Shown here one piece after another: positions 1-6,368 of a stretch of 39,097 nt of DNA. Positions within the stretch are counted from its first letter, which is position 1, and every line of letters starts with the position of its first letter. Below the pieces are notes generated by a model, which was not told where the DNA came from, made no database searches, and saw only the letters and a list, made by a program, of their open reading frames with translations. The stretch lies in assembly GCA_027484055.1 (NCBI GenBank), contig JAIXQH010000016.1, forward strand, positions 1 to 39,097, given 5' to 3'. The position numbers and the translations under genes are program-made. Source of the stretch: Verrucomicrobiaceae bacterium. Lineage in GTDB: Bacteria > Verrucomicrobiota > Verrucomicrobiia > Verrucomicrobiales > Akkermansiaceae.

Positions 1-2
1 AT

Positions 3-164
3 TGGGCGGGCGGGGAGACGGGCGGCATGATTGCCGAAGTCCATGTTTCACTATTCGGAAGAATCAAATACAAGAAGGGCATGCGAGTATCCGATTCAAA
101 TATCCATGGCATTGAATACCAACATAACCAAGACGAACACGCCGTGGGTGGCAACGGCGGATAA
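3..164 (+). CDS. C-terminal end of an unrecognised protein, entering the attC-like repeat (partial)
   Basis: An open frame runs from the window edge (codon phase starting at base 3) to a TAA at 162-164, giving about 53 residues without a visible start. It has a plausible mixed composition and includes MIAEVHVSLFGRIKYKKG. The last residues (GGNGG) and the stop lie inside the first attC-like repeat, which fits a cassette gene that ends in its own recombination site. No family is recognised. It lies on the same strand as the two genes further right and as the repeat. It could be a chance open frame, since only 54 codons are seen. Confidence 0.45.
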   Translation, partial: WAGGETGGMIAEVHVSLFGRIKYKKGMRVSDSNIHGIEYQHNQDEHAVGGNGG

Positions 165-227
165 GCTCTCCAGTTCGCTTCGCTCTATGTGTCTTGCGCC
201 GCCGTGCCACCACATCTAACGTTGAGT
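132..227 (+). repeat. attC-like integron recombination site, copy 1
   Basis: From AAC at 136-138 to GTTGAGT at 221-227 spans 92 nt, the same length as copy 2 at 1120-1211. The arms form a long imperfect hairpin: GTGGGTGGCAACGGCGG on the left pairs with CCGCCGTGCCACCAC on the right, leaving an unpaired A in the left arm. Outer AAC and GTT also pair. The right end fits the attC core GTTRRRY exactly. A GC-rich hairpin with extrahelical bases, outer AAC/GTT boxes, a GTTRRRY end and a gene upstream on the same strand are the hallmarks of attC sites. No integron integrase is visible, so it could also be another kind of mobile hairpin repeat. Confidence 0.55.
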
Positions 228-248
228 GGAAATAATTGAAGAAACCTA

Positions 249-277
249 TTGACGTAACCCAACGATGGGATTAGTCT
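249..277 (+). promoter_or_regulatory. Possible sigma-70 promoter just after the attC-like site
   Basis: TTGACG (249-254) and TAGTCT (272-277) are separated by 17 bp. The ATG at 287 lies only 9 bp after the -10 box, so a transcript from here would be leaderless or nearly so. The -35 matches five of six consensus bases and the -10 only three, so this is a moderate prediction. Confidence 0.4.
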
Positions 278-286
278 CACGTCGTT

Positions 287-634
287 ATGAAAAACAACAT
301 CAGCACAGCCGCCGCCCTCATGGGTTCCGCCCGCACCGAATCCAAAGCCGCCGCCGCCCGTGAGAACGGAGCCAAGGGCGGACGCCCTCTCGCCCTCACG
401 GGTGGCAAGGCCGGTTTTACAGAGGCGATCCATGAGGCATTCGTCACCCGCGCCAGCGATCCGACGATCCGTTACAGCCACGCACGGGGATTCCACGTTG
501 AGAGCGGCATTCATCCCGCCGACTCCGATGTCATCTGGTCCGCGCTCGCACACTACACGAGCACCGGAGCCCGCAGCGTCAAGCCCACCGATTACCCAGA
601 GGTCCGCATGGACATTCTGGACGGCGAGTCCTAA
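287..634 (+). CDS. Small conserved-type protein with an AKGGRP motif
   Basis: The 115-residue protein has an N-terminal Ala-rich basic segment ending in ENGAKGGRP (about residues 25-34), resembling the short KGG-type motif of small bacterial DNA-associated or stress proteins. The rest (EAIHEAFVTR, HARGFHVESG) suggests a compact alpha/beta fold. A good promoter-like pair lies upstream and a strong intrinsic terminator sits 30 bp downstream, so it is probably a single-gene transcription unit. It lies between the two attC-like repeats, on the strand expected for a cassette gene. I do not recognise a functional family and assign no role. Confidence 0.65.
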   Translation: MKNNISTAAALMGSARTESKAAAARENGAKGGRPLALTGGKAGFTEAIHEAFVTRASDPTIRYSHARGFHVESGIHPADSDVIWSALAHYTSTGARSVKPTDYPEVRMDILDGES

Positions 635-663
635 CCAAAGACACTCAACAAGACGCGGATTAC

Positions 664-702
664 AACCCCACCCCGCCGTGAGTCGGCGCGGTGGGGTTTT
701 TC
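664..702 (+). terminator. Intrinsic terminator after the 287-634 gene
   Basis: AACCCCACC (664-672) pairs with GGTGGGGTT (690-698), extended inside by CCGCCG against CGGCG, followed by a T run. The very GC-rich stem and trailing Ts make a clear rho-independent terminator for the plus-strand gene. Confidence 0.8.
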
Positions 703-789
703 GTGCGATTTTTCCAGTGGTTCGCATCGGTGTCGGGTGGGGTGTCATCGCTCGACGTTCTGTGAAGAAATTTTAAGACCCCGCACACC

Positions 790-1014
790 ATGATAAGTCA
801 AGGCAAATGCCCCAAATGCGAGAAGACGGTCCACAATGTAATCATTGATGGAGTTGATGCGAAGGAGTTCTTGAGCACTTCAGGTTGGAAGGGAATTTCG
901 TATCTCTGCCCTCACTGCAAGACCATTCTGGGTGTCCAGATTGATCCCATTGCAGTGAAGAGCGACACGGTTAATGCTATTGTGGATCTTCTGATGAAGA
1001 AGTTGCGGGGGTAG
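790..1014 (+). CDS. Small zinc-ribbon protein
   Basis: The 74-residue protein carries two CxxC knuckles, CPKC near residue 8 and CPHC near residue 41, enough for one zinc ribbon. The C-terminal third is a predicted helix ending in basic residues (LLMKKLRG). It starts about 88 bp after the preceding terminator and lies just upstream of the second attC-like repeat on the same strand, the position expected of a cassette gene. Small zinc ribbons of this kind usually bind nucleic acid or proteins; nothing narrower can be said. A second open frame (972-1148) continues from its 3' end into the repeat without a start codon and is probably not a gene. Confidence 0.6.
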   Translation: MISQGKCPKCEKTVHNVIIDGVDAKEFLSTSGWKGISYLCPHCKTILGVQIDPIAVKSDTVNAIVDLLMKKLRG

Positions 1015-1411
1015 GCTCGGAATTGAAGATCGTCACCGCTTCTGGATTCTCAGATGACCCATTCTCCCAAAGCTTTGGACCGTCGAACGCTGTCACCGAT
1101 CCAAGGAACGAAGACACAGAACAAGTCGTGCGTGGCAACGGCGGATAACGTCCGTCGTTCGCTTCGCTCTGTGAGTCCTGCGCCGCCGTGCCACCACATC
1201 TGGCGTTAGCCTCGGCAGCGATGCGGCGCTTCTCCGCGTTCTTGTATCGCCTCCAGAGTCCTTGGGATTTGGAGCGTTTCTTGCCGACATCCCATTTATT
1301 GTAGGTGGCCAGCCATGCTTGGAGCTTGGCTTCCTCGTCAGCCACCAAAGAGGCTAATAAGTCGTGGCTGGAGCAACCGCTGCCAGCGTTCGAGTTTGAT
1401 TTTGTTTTCAT
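977..1411 (-). CDS. Chimeric 3' gene of the terminase operon, tail encoded by the attC-like repeat
   Basis: The frame starts with an ATG (1411) that overlaps the stop of the 39-aa gene by four bases (ATGA), as do its operon neighbours, so translation here is likely. The first roughly 67 residues are a charged, helical, Lys/Arg-rich segment (KWDVGKKRSKSQGLWRR). From position 1211 leftward the sequence is the second attC-like repeat, read backwards as RCGGTAAQDSQSEANDGRYP and so on, to a stop at 977. The true phage gene was therefore probably longer or different and has been cut exactly at the repeat's GTTAGCC core. No family is recognised. By position it should be an early head-module gene, but this is not demonstrable. 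Confidence 0.5.
   Translation of the reverse strand: MKTKSNSNAGSGCSSHDLLASLVADEEAKLQAWLATYNKWDVGKKRSKSQGLWRRYKNAEKRRIAAEANARCGGTAAQDSQSEANDGRYPPLPRTTCSVSSFLGSVTAFDGPKLWENGSSENPEAVTIFNSEPTPATSSSEDPQ
1116..1211 (+). repeat. attC-like integron recombination site, copy 2
   Basis: From AAC (1120-1122) to GTTAGCC (1205-1211) is 92 nt, exactly the length of copy 1, and the arms are nearly identical: CGTGGCAACGGCGG on the left, CGCCGCCGTGCCACCACATC on the right. The central TTCGCTTCGCTCT is also shared, while the loop flanks differ. The last core base pattern (GTTAGCC) departs from GTTRRRY at one position. The preceding CTGGC before GTTAG resembles common attC ends. Both copies point the same way. 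This copy ends at the truncated phage gene. Confidence 0.55.
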
Positions 1412-1527
1412 GATCTTGGGGCGCTGGCATCGGTGCCAGCACTTTTTGCGTTCGGCAAACTCAGAAGCTCGATTTCCGCGTATCGGCTGGCGGCATGTGT
1501 CATGTGTTCGATTTCTTTAGCGGTCAT
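1408..1527 (-). CDS. 39-residue protein coupled to the terminase large subunit
   Basis: A 40-codon frame begins MTAKEIEHMTHAASRYAEIE and ends at a TGA at 1408-1410. Its ATG (1525-1527) overlaps the terminase stop as ATGA, and its own stop overlaps the next ATG as ATGA, so it is translationally coupled on both sides. This is the same junction used between the terminase subunits and the PLD-like gene. The N-terminal half looks helical. Its place just after the large terminase is where small head-tail joining proteins are often found, but no homology is recognised and function stays open. Confidence 0.65.
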   Translation of the reverse strand: MTAKEIEHMTHAASRYAEIELLSLPNAKSAGTDASAPRS

Positions 1528-3344
1528 ATCGGTGGTTTGTTGTATTTATGCTCAATCACGTTCCAGAGGACTCCGCCCATTTTGATGCAGTCGCCATAAT
1601 CGTTCGGCGGCTTGGATTTCCAAACAAAGGCTTCGACCCCATTCTCATCAATCTCGCGCACTAGCTCTTCTCCGCAAAGCTCGCGCACGAATTCCTCGTC
1701 GATGTCGGATGGAAGGAAAAGGCGCGGTTGGTTGAATTCTTGAGCTCTTACAGGGTCATGTTTTTTAATCAGCTCGATGTAGAGTTCGCGTTTGAATGCG
1801 TCATCGTCGAAATGACATACCGGAATTGTTTCGTCACCTCCTTTAGTCACCTTTGAATCGCTGAAATGGATGGTGTTTTTGGCTTGGACTCTTCCGCGAC
1901 CCTTGGTCGGAATGAAGAACGGGAATAAAGGAAGGCAGAATTTTCGGACTTCATACGAAGTCCCTTCTTTTCCTCCTTCATCCATGATGCAGTTTTGAAC
2001 AGTGATGTCCTTTTCGGGGGTTTTAATTGCTCGCTTGGCAACGTCTTTGATTTCTCGTCTGTCGATAGTTATTCCGTAGTCGATCACGTATCTGGTGCCA
2101 TTTGGCAGGAAGGCCATCGACACCCATTTTTGGTGGTCACCTTGGCTATCCACCTGGAGCGTCGCGACGCAAGGCACGATGGGAAGCGTCCCGCGCTTGT
2201 AGCTCCCACGCAGTCGGAGGATGTGTTTGTAAGAAATGTTTGAGACGCTCTGTTTGACCGGCCTTCCAGCTCGCCCGTTTGTCCAGGCATGAAGCTTTTT
2301 CGGCTTCCCCTGGGCTTTCAAGAATTCCATGACCAGGACTCCCCATGTGGAACTCGGGTGCATCGAGTAAAAGTCGGAAACGTGGAAACTCATCTCTCCA
2401 GGGTTCCAGTTTTCGACCAAGGTTTTCACCTCGTTCTCATCCTCGATTTCCTTGTAGTTCGTGGCTCGCAGCTCGCAATTGAGCATCATTTCCATTTTAT
2501 CATCATCGACGATCTTCCCGTTGCAGGATTCGCACTCCATGTAAGTTTCACGAAGGATGCGCTTGTAATTATAGGTCTTTCCGTCCGCTTCCTTGCAGTG
2601 CGAAAAACGCATGTGGTCGATGTCTATCACCTGCTTAAACCCGCAATGCGGACACGGGCAAAAGATCATGTGTTTCGAGCCAGCTTCAAAGCCTTCGTTC
2701 GTGATGGCCGTTTCGACTGTGGGAGTTGAGAAACCGATGGCTTTTCCGTTTTCGCTCCGTTTGATCCGGTCGGTCAGCAAATACCATTTGTGCGCTTCAT
2801 TCTTGTCCTTTTTCCACTTGTCCATCTCATCCCCGACAACCAGGTCAGCGGGGTAACTCGCCACCTGGCCTGCCGATCCGGAACCGGCAAGCCGTAGGAT
2901 CGCATTCGGCAAGTTGTAAATGAGGGTGTTCATCGCGTCCTCCACGGCCTCGATGGAAATCCTCAGGGCCTTGCAGCTTTTGAGCATCGGCTGAAGTCGG
3001 ACTTTTGATAGGTCCTTGGCCTTTGGAACGGAGTCGATGACGTAAATGATGCTGGTCGCGCATTCCGCGATTTTCCGGCAAATCAGAATCAGGACGTGAA
3101 ACGTGAAACCCGATTGAGAGGACTTCATCACCACGAGCGTCCGCCACTGCGGATCGTTCATGAACAGATCCAAGATCCGGGGGCAGTAAACCGCGTGATG
3201 GCGCTTGTAGGGGCCGGAGTTATCCAGGGATTCCTTGGCGCTGACGACGATGTTTTTCTCTGCCCAAAATTCGAGCGCGATTTTTTCGAACGGTCGGTAA
3301 ACCCGTTTCAGAATGTCCTTCAGAAATCCCCGGACGGAATTCAT
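1524..3344 (-). CDS. Phage terminase large subunit, GpA type
   Basis: At 606 residues the protein has the size and order of the lambda GpA family, the motor that packages phage DNA and cuts it at headfuls or cos sites. The ATPase half has a Walker A-like loop KSSQSGFT (74-81), a deviant form usual in this family, and Walker B ADLVVGDEMD (166-175). A zinc-binding insertion follows (CPCPHC at 228-233, CESC at 270-273). The nuclease half starts near LQVDSQGD with a likely metal-binding Asp398 and ends with the typical NDYGDCIKMGGVLW stretch. It overlaps the small subunit upstream by ATGA. All motifs appear intact, so this gene is probably functional even if the prophage is not. Confidence 0.92.
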   Translation of the reverse strand: MNSVRGFLKDILKRVYRPFEKIALEFWAEKNIVVSAKESLDNSGPYKRHHAVYCPRILDLFMNDPQWRTLVVMKSSQSGFTFHVLILICRKIAECATSIIYVIDSVPKAKDLSKVRLQPMLKSCKALRISIEAVEDAMNTLIYNLPNAILRLAGSGSAGQVASYPADLVVGDEMDKWKKDKNEAHKWYLLTDRIKRSENGKAIGFSTPTVETAITNEGFEAGSKHMIFCPCPHCGFKQVIDIDHMRFSHCKEADGKTYNYKRILRETYMECESCNGKIVDDDKMEMMLNCELRATNYKEIEDENEVKTLVENWNPGEMSFHVSDFYSMHPSSTWGVLVMEFLKAQGKPKKLHAWTNGRAGRPVKQSVSNISYKHILRLRGSYKRGTLPIVPCVATLQVDSQGDHQKWVSMAFLPNGTRYVIDYGITIDRREIKDVAKRAIKTPEKDITVQNCIMDEGGKEGTSYEVRKFCLPLFPFFIPTKGRGRVQAKNTIHFSDSKVTKGGDETIPVCHFDDDAFKRELYIELIKKHDPVRAQEFNQPRLFLPSDIDEEFVRELCGEELVREIDENGVEAFVWKSKPPNDYGDCIKMGGVLWNVIEHKYNKPPI

Positions 3345-4243
3345 ACGGCTTCGAGTTCGAGAGGTTCGGCGAAATCATTCTCGCAAAGCATCAGGCTCGT
3401 TTCGTCCACGATGGCGTCAGAGATTCGATTCCACTCATCGGCGTCCTTCGCTGCTTTGAGTCGGTTTCGATGAAAGCGAAGGGCTTGCTTGAATGATTTC
3501 AGGATCGCGGAATGCAGCGGCTCCAGTTCGCGTTGAACCTCATCCCGGCGGACGAAGATCCCTAACGCCTCCAGGGCCTGCGGAGCGGACTTCTCCAGGG
3601 CACGAAGTTTTTCCCCGACTTTCGTCCACTCCCCCATGTAGAAAGACGCTTTGTTTTCGTCACCCATTTCGAGCGCGGCCATGTATTTTTTATGAGCTGT
3701 CACTTCCGCAATGCGGTAACGCTCCAGCATTGCGAGAATTCCTTTCTCATCTTCCGCGACGTGGATCGGCTCAGGCGGTGGCGAGGGCGGTTTGACTGAC
3801 TCAGCCATCGGCGCTGCTTTCCCCTCAGCCATGAGGCGCTGAGCGGCGGCAAGCAGGTCGCCGGGGCACTGACGAGGGGAATGAATCCGCGCATACCACG
3901 CGGGGAACTCGTCCGGGCGCGTCAGCGGCGCGGGATCGCCTTTCTCGCGTCCTTTAGCCATCCACCCTTTCACACTTCGCAGGCTCGCCCCCCAAGCCTC
4001 GGCAAGCTCGCGCTGGGTCATTCGTTCAAGCGCCGTCTGCGGTCCCTCCCCCTGAAGTTTGAATGCTGGCTGAGAAATTTTCAGGCAACGTGTGCGCTGT
4101 TCCTCCATCATCTCCCGCTCCCGCTTATTGAGGGGCTGACCACTCGACGCTTTCTTGACGATGTTCGCCAAGTCTTGTTCGAGGATGTTCTCGAAAAACG
4201 CGGCGTCGATCAACGGCGGCGCCTCCGGATCTGGCTCGGTCAT
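3341..4243 (-). CDS. Probable phage terminase small subunit (Nu1-like)
   Basis: The 300-residue protein lies directly upstream of the large terminase with an ATGA overlap, the usual order of terminase genes. Near residues 80-105 it has a helix-turn-helix (MTQRELAEAWGASLRSVKGW) of the MerR/Nu1 kind used to bind cos or pac DNA. The C-terminal half is long, helical and charged, suitable for multimerisation and contact with the large subunit. The start MTEPDPEAP at 4243 is chosen because it overlaps the upstream stop as ATGA; an upstream ATG at 4282 would give 13 more residues inside the preceding gene. The role is inferred from position and the HTH. It is longer than most small subunits. Confidence 0.72.
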   Translation of the reverse strand: MTEPDPEAPPLIDAAFFENILEQDLANIVKKASSGQPLNKREREMMEEQRTRCLKISQPAFKLQGEGPQTALERMTQRELAEAWGASLRSVKGWMAKGREKGDPAPLTRPDEFPAWYARIHSPRQCPGDLLAAAQRLMAEGKAAPMAESVKPPSPPPEPIHVAEDEKGILAMLERYRIAEVTAHKKYMAALEMGDENKASFYMGEWTKVGEKLRALEKSAPQALEALGIFVRRDEVQRELEPLHSAILKSFKQALRFHRNRLKAAKDADEWNRISDAIVDETSLMLCENDFAEPLELEAV

Positions 4244-4908
4244 TTCGGCGCGAGGGTGGAATTCCTGAACTCGTCGATCCATCCGGCATGGAAATCGTAT
4301 AGATCGCGCTCCCTGAAAATCGCCAGTTGCTCAAGATTGCCCGAACTGCAGAGGTTCGCACTCGTTTCGATGACGTAGCACTCCGGGCCGTAGTCGATGA
4401 GCGCAACTTTCGCGTGGGATCTCCCACAAGTGAGCGTGAAACGCTCGGGAAACTTTTCGCCGATCATGGTTTCGAGCGCGATGAAGATTTCCTTCGATGT
4501 GGTTTGAAAATAGTGGCTCAGCACGATGTGAAGCGTCAGCTCTGGGCAGGCCTTCAACATCACCTCCAAGGCATCGAGGTTTTTCAGGCTCAATGACAGC
4601 GTCGCCAGCGTCATGGAAAGCGGCGGGCCATGGCGCTCGACGAGCCGGGTGATCAAATCGCAGAAAATGAAGTCGCCACACACCAGGGCGTGAAGGGCTT
4701 CCCCTTCGGTGGCCGGCAGTCGATCAAGGATCGCGTCGGCATTCTTTGGCTTGATGAGCGCTCGACCGGCCTTCGCGTCCCGGCGCTTCGCTACCTGGAA
4801 CTCACGATGAGCATTCAGGCCACGAGTCGCGACGGGAAACCGGCGCTCTCTCACGTCCTTTTCCCGGTTCAGGTGGGCAAGGGCAGCGGCTTCGAGTGGC
4901 GAGGGCAT
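4240..4908 (-). CDS. Phospholipase D-like domain protein
   Basis: The 222-residue protein ends with a PLD-type active-site segment: SHAKVALID gives the HxKxxxxD motif (His165, Lys167, Asp172), followed by ETSANLCSSGNLEQ, where Ser183 and Asn185 occupy the conserved positions after the HKD. Only one HKD is present, so activity would need a dimer, as in Nuc-like nucleases. The segment LTLHIVLSHYFQTTSKE fits the strand-helix of the PLD fold. Such single-HKD proteins recur next to phage terminase genes, where nuclease or DNA-end processing roles are likely but unproven. It begins the terminase operon, downstream of a 490-bp gap, and is coupled to the small subunit by ATGA. Confidence 0.72.
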   Translation of the reverse strand: MPSPLEAAALAHLNREKDVRERRFPVATRGLNAHREFQVAKRRDAKAGRALIKPKNADAILDRLPATEGEALHALVCGDFIFCDLITRLVERHGPPLSMTLATLSLSLKNLDALEVMLKACPELTLHIVLSHYFQTTSKEIFIALETMIGEKFPERFTLTCGRSHAKVALIDYGPECYVIETSANLCSSGNLEQLAIFRERDLYDFHAGWIDEFRNSTLAPK

Positions 4909-5400
4909 ACTTTAGGCGGGTGTCAAAAGGTGCAGAAATAAAAAAAGGGGTAAAAAGGGGCGAAGGGTGAGGCTTGGTGACCTCAGGCGAATTCAAAAGG
5001 GCAAAGAGATTCCTTTTTGCACACCTCGCGGTGCAAGCGGGGGAAAACCCTATGTATCTATTTATTTTCAAACTGATAATTTGTTTTTTGAGTGTGAAGG
5101 TCTGAAAAGACCTAAGAGAGAGGCGAGGAAACCTATAAAGGACGAGGGATTCGTCGCGCGCCGATGGTTAGCACACCTCCATTGTTTACCCCCATTTTTG
5201 CAGACCTCAGGTGTGCTCTTCGTCAAATCAAGGGAGGGAAAGGAGGGAGGGCGGCAAAGAAAGAAGAGAAAACGAGCCGTCGTCGCCGGGTGAGTCGGCG
5301 AGGTGCGCAGTCGAGGGCGGCGACTCGGGAGCGCCCTAGCGGGCGATTGAGCGGCGCTTTTATGGATCGACGTCGGCTGTGATCGCGACTCGCGAGACAT
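4909..5400. other. 492-bp intergenic region upstream of the terminase operon
   Basis: No convincing gene is seen; open frames here are short, of low complexity and start poorly. It contains GCACACCT at 5019-5026 and 5171-5178 and its complement at 5209-5216 (another copy lies at 5921-5928 inside a gene). There is also a hairpin AGGTC-TGAAAA-GACCT near 5099-5114, and a purine-rich tract at 5230-5276 with four GGG runs. The stretch 5041-5100 is AT-rich compared with its surroundings. A late promoter or regulatory region for the leftward terminase genes is plausible, but no good -35/-10 pair at proper spacing was found. Confidence 0.5.
5232..5251 (+). other. Putative G-quadruplex motif
   Basis: Four GGG runs (5232-5234, 5236-5238, 5245-5247, 5249-5251) are separated by loops of 1, 6 and 1 nt, matching the G3N1-7 consensus. 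It lies in the gap ahead of the terminase operon and would be a C-rich template on the other strand. Whether it folds in vivo is unknown. Confidence 0.4.
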
Positions 5401-5655
5401 TCAGTCTCGGCTTGGGGCTGGCGACGTTGCGCCTTGGTTAACCACCTGGGCGAGGGGCCGGTGAGCTGGAAGCACGGCGGGAATCCCGAGCTTGATTCTT
5501 CGCGCGACGACAGAACTCCGGGATCTTCCCAGGGCTTCGGCAAGTTTGCCATCCGCCATCGAGCCAATTTGCGCGTCCTCTGCGGCCGTCCAACTGCGGC
5601 CGCTTCCGTGCCAAGTTCCGGCCGCTACCTTGTCGGCGATGGTTTTACTTCTCAT
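5401..5655 (-). CDS. Small Myb/SANT-like or HTH DNA-binding protein
   Basis: The 84-residue protein has a central segment RSWTAAEDAQIGSMADGK followed by LAEALGRSRSSVVARRIKLGI. It shows the W..EED spacing and LGRS...V..RR recognition helix of bacterial Myb/SANT-like or GcrA-like HTH domains. The tail is Pro/Ala-rich and probably disordered. It overlaps the 3' end of the preceding gene by 11 nt and is the last gene before the 490-bp gap, which suggests a late regulator or terminase accessory role. The target is unknown. Confidence 0.62.
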   Translation of the reverse strand: MRSKTIADKVAAGTWHGSGRSWTAAEDAQIGSMADGKLAEALGRSRSSVVARRIKLGIPAVLPAHRPLAQVVNQGATSPAPSRD

Positions 5656-6046
5656 GGCCGTCCTTGGCTTCCTCTTTACACGACTTCACCAGCGATTCGT
5701 AGGACGGCCAATATCTTTCTGGCATTTGCTCGATGATGCTCTCAATGAATTCTTTCCCTTTCGGGTCCGTCTTTGCCATTTCAATGAGATAGTGTTGCCC
5801 TGATTCTGGATCGAGGCCTCTGCGAATGTCTTCGATCAATTCTCGAAAAAACCTTTGGACGTTGGTTTCGGGCAATGTCTCCCGATCTTTCCCGGGCACG
5901 GCAACAGGTGCGGCAGCATCGCACACCTGCTTTAGCCAGCCAATCAGGGGGAGAGGGGGAGAATGCGAGCGGGCGGCGGAAACGTATCGGCCCTTGTCGG
6001 CCTTGCTGAGTCGCCAGACGATTTGTGTTTCTTCAGGATTGTTCAT
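5645..6046 (-). CDS. Hypothetical phage protein, possibly ribbon-helix-helix-like at its start
   Basis: The 133-residue soluble protein begins with QIVWRLSKADKGRYVSAAR followed by LIGWLKQVCDAA, resembling the N-terminal strand-helix-helix of ribbon-helix-helix proteins used by phage and plasmid regulators. The remainder is charged and helical (ERYWPSYESLVKSCKEEA). It overlaps the downstream HTH gene. No family is recognised with certainty. Confidence 0.55.
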   Translation of the reverse strand: MNNPEETQIVWRLSKADKGRYVSAARSHSPPLPLIGWLKQVCDAAAPVAVPGKDRETLPETNVQRFFRELIEDIRRGLDPESGQHYLIEMAKTDPKGKEFIESIIEQMPERYWPSYESLVKSCKEEAKDGHEK

Positions 6047-6120
6047 TTTATGGATTGGGAATGAGAATTTAAAACGGCTTGGATGAATGATCCTTTCCAG
6101 CCAGCGAGCCTAGACGTTGG

Positions 6121-6327
6121 TCACCTAGACCAATCAACGCGAATCGTAATCGGTTCACCAGTTGCCAAAGCGTCGTTGACCTCAGCTTTGCCAAGGATGT
6201 TTTCCAGCGCCGCGAGGTGCTGGGGGATATTGCGGATGTCCCGCTCCTCGTCGCGAGTATCGATGGGGATGTATAATTCGAGACCCTTGAGCGCCACGAA
6301 TTGCGATGATGTCAGAGTTAATTCCAT
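6121..6327 (-). CDS. Small hypothetical phage protein
   Basis: The 68-residue acidic protein (MELTLTSSQFVALKGLELYI) is likely a short alpha/beta fold. It lies in the same direction as its neighbours, between the DUF932 gene and the RHH-like gene. A GC-rich hairpin at 6336-6359 sits just ahead of its start. No homology is recognised; support is the start, the operon position and the non-repetitive composition. Confidence 0.5.
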   Translation of the reverse strand: MELTLTSSQFVALKGLELYIPIDTRDEERDIRNIPQHLAALENILGKAEVNDALATGEPITIRVDWSR

Positions 6328-6335
6328 GAAATAAG

Positions 6336-6359
6336 GGAGGGGGACTCGCGCCCCCCTCC
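6336..6359 (-). other. GC-rich intercistronic hairpin
   Basis: GGAGGGGG (6336-6343) pairs with CCCCCTCC (6352-6359) around an 8-nt loop. It lies between the DUF932 gene and the next gene on the minus strand. In that direction it is followed by CTTATTTC rather than a T run, so it is more likely a processing or attenuating hairpin than a full terminator. Confidence 0.45.
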
Positions 6360-6368
6360 GGTTAGTTG

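Noticed and set aside
185..748. 187-residue minus-strand frame ending in the attC-like repeat
   Set aside because: It overlaps a plus-strand gene that has a promoter and a terminator. Its codons are mostly Gly/Arg/Ala/Val of GC-rich antisense type, and its last residues come from the repeat only.
4967..5400. Open frames in the terminase-side gap, such as 5068-5400 on the minus strand
   Set aside because: Composition is low-complexity Ser/Pro/Arg, starts are poor, and they overlap each other on both strands. They look like chance frames in GC-rich DNA.
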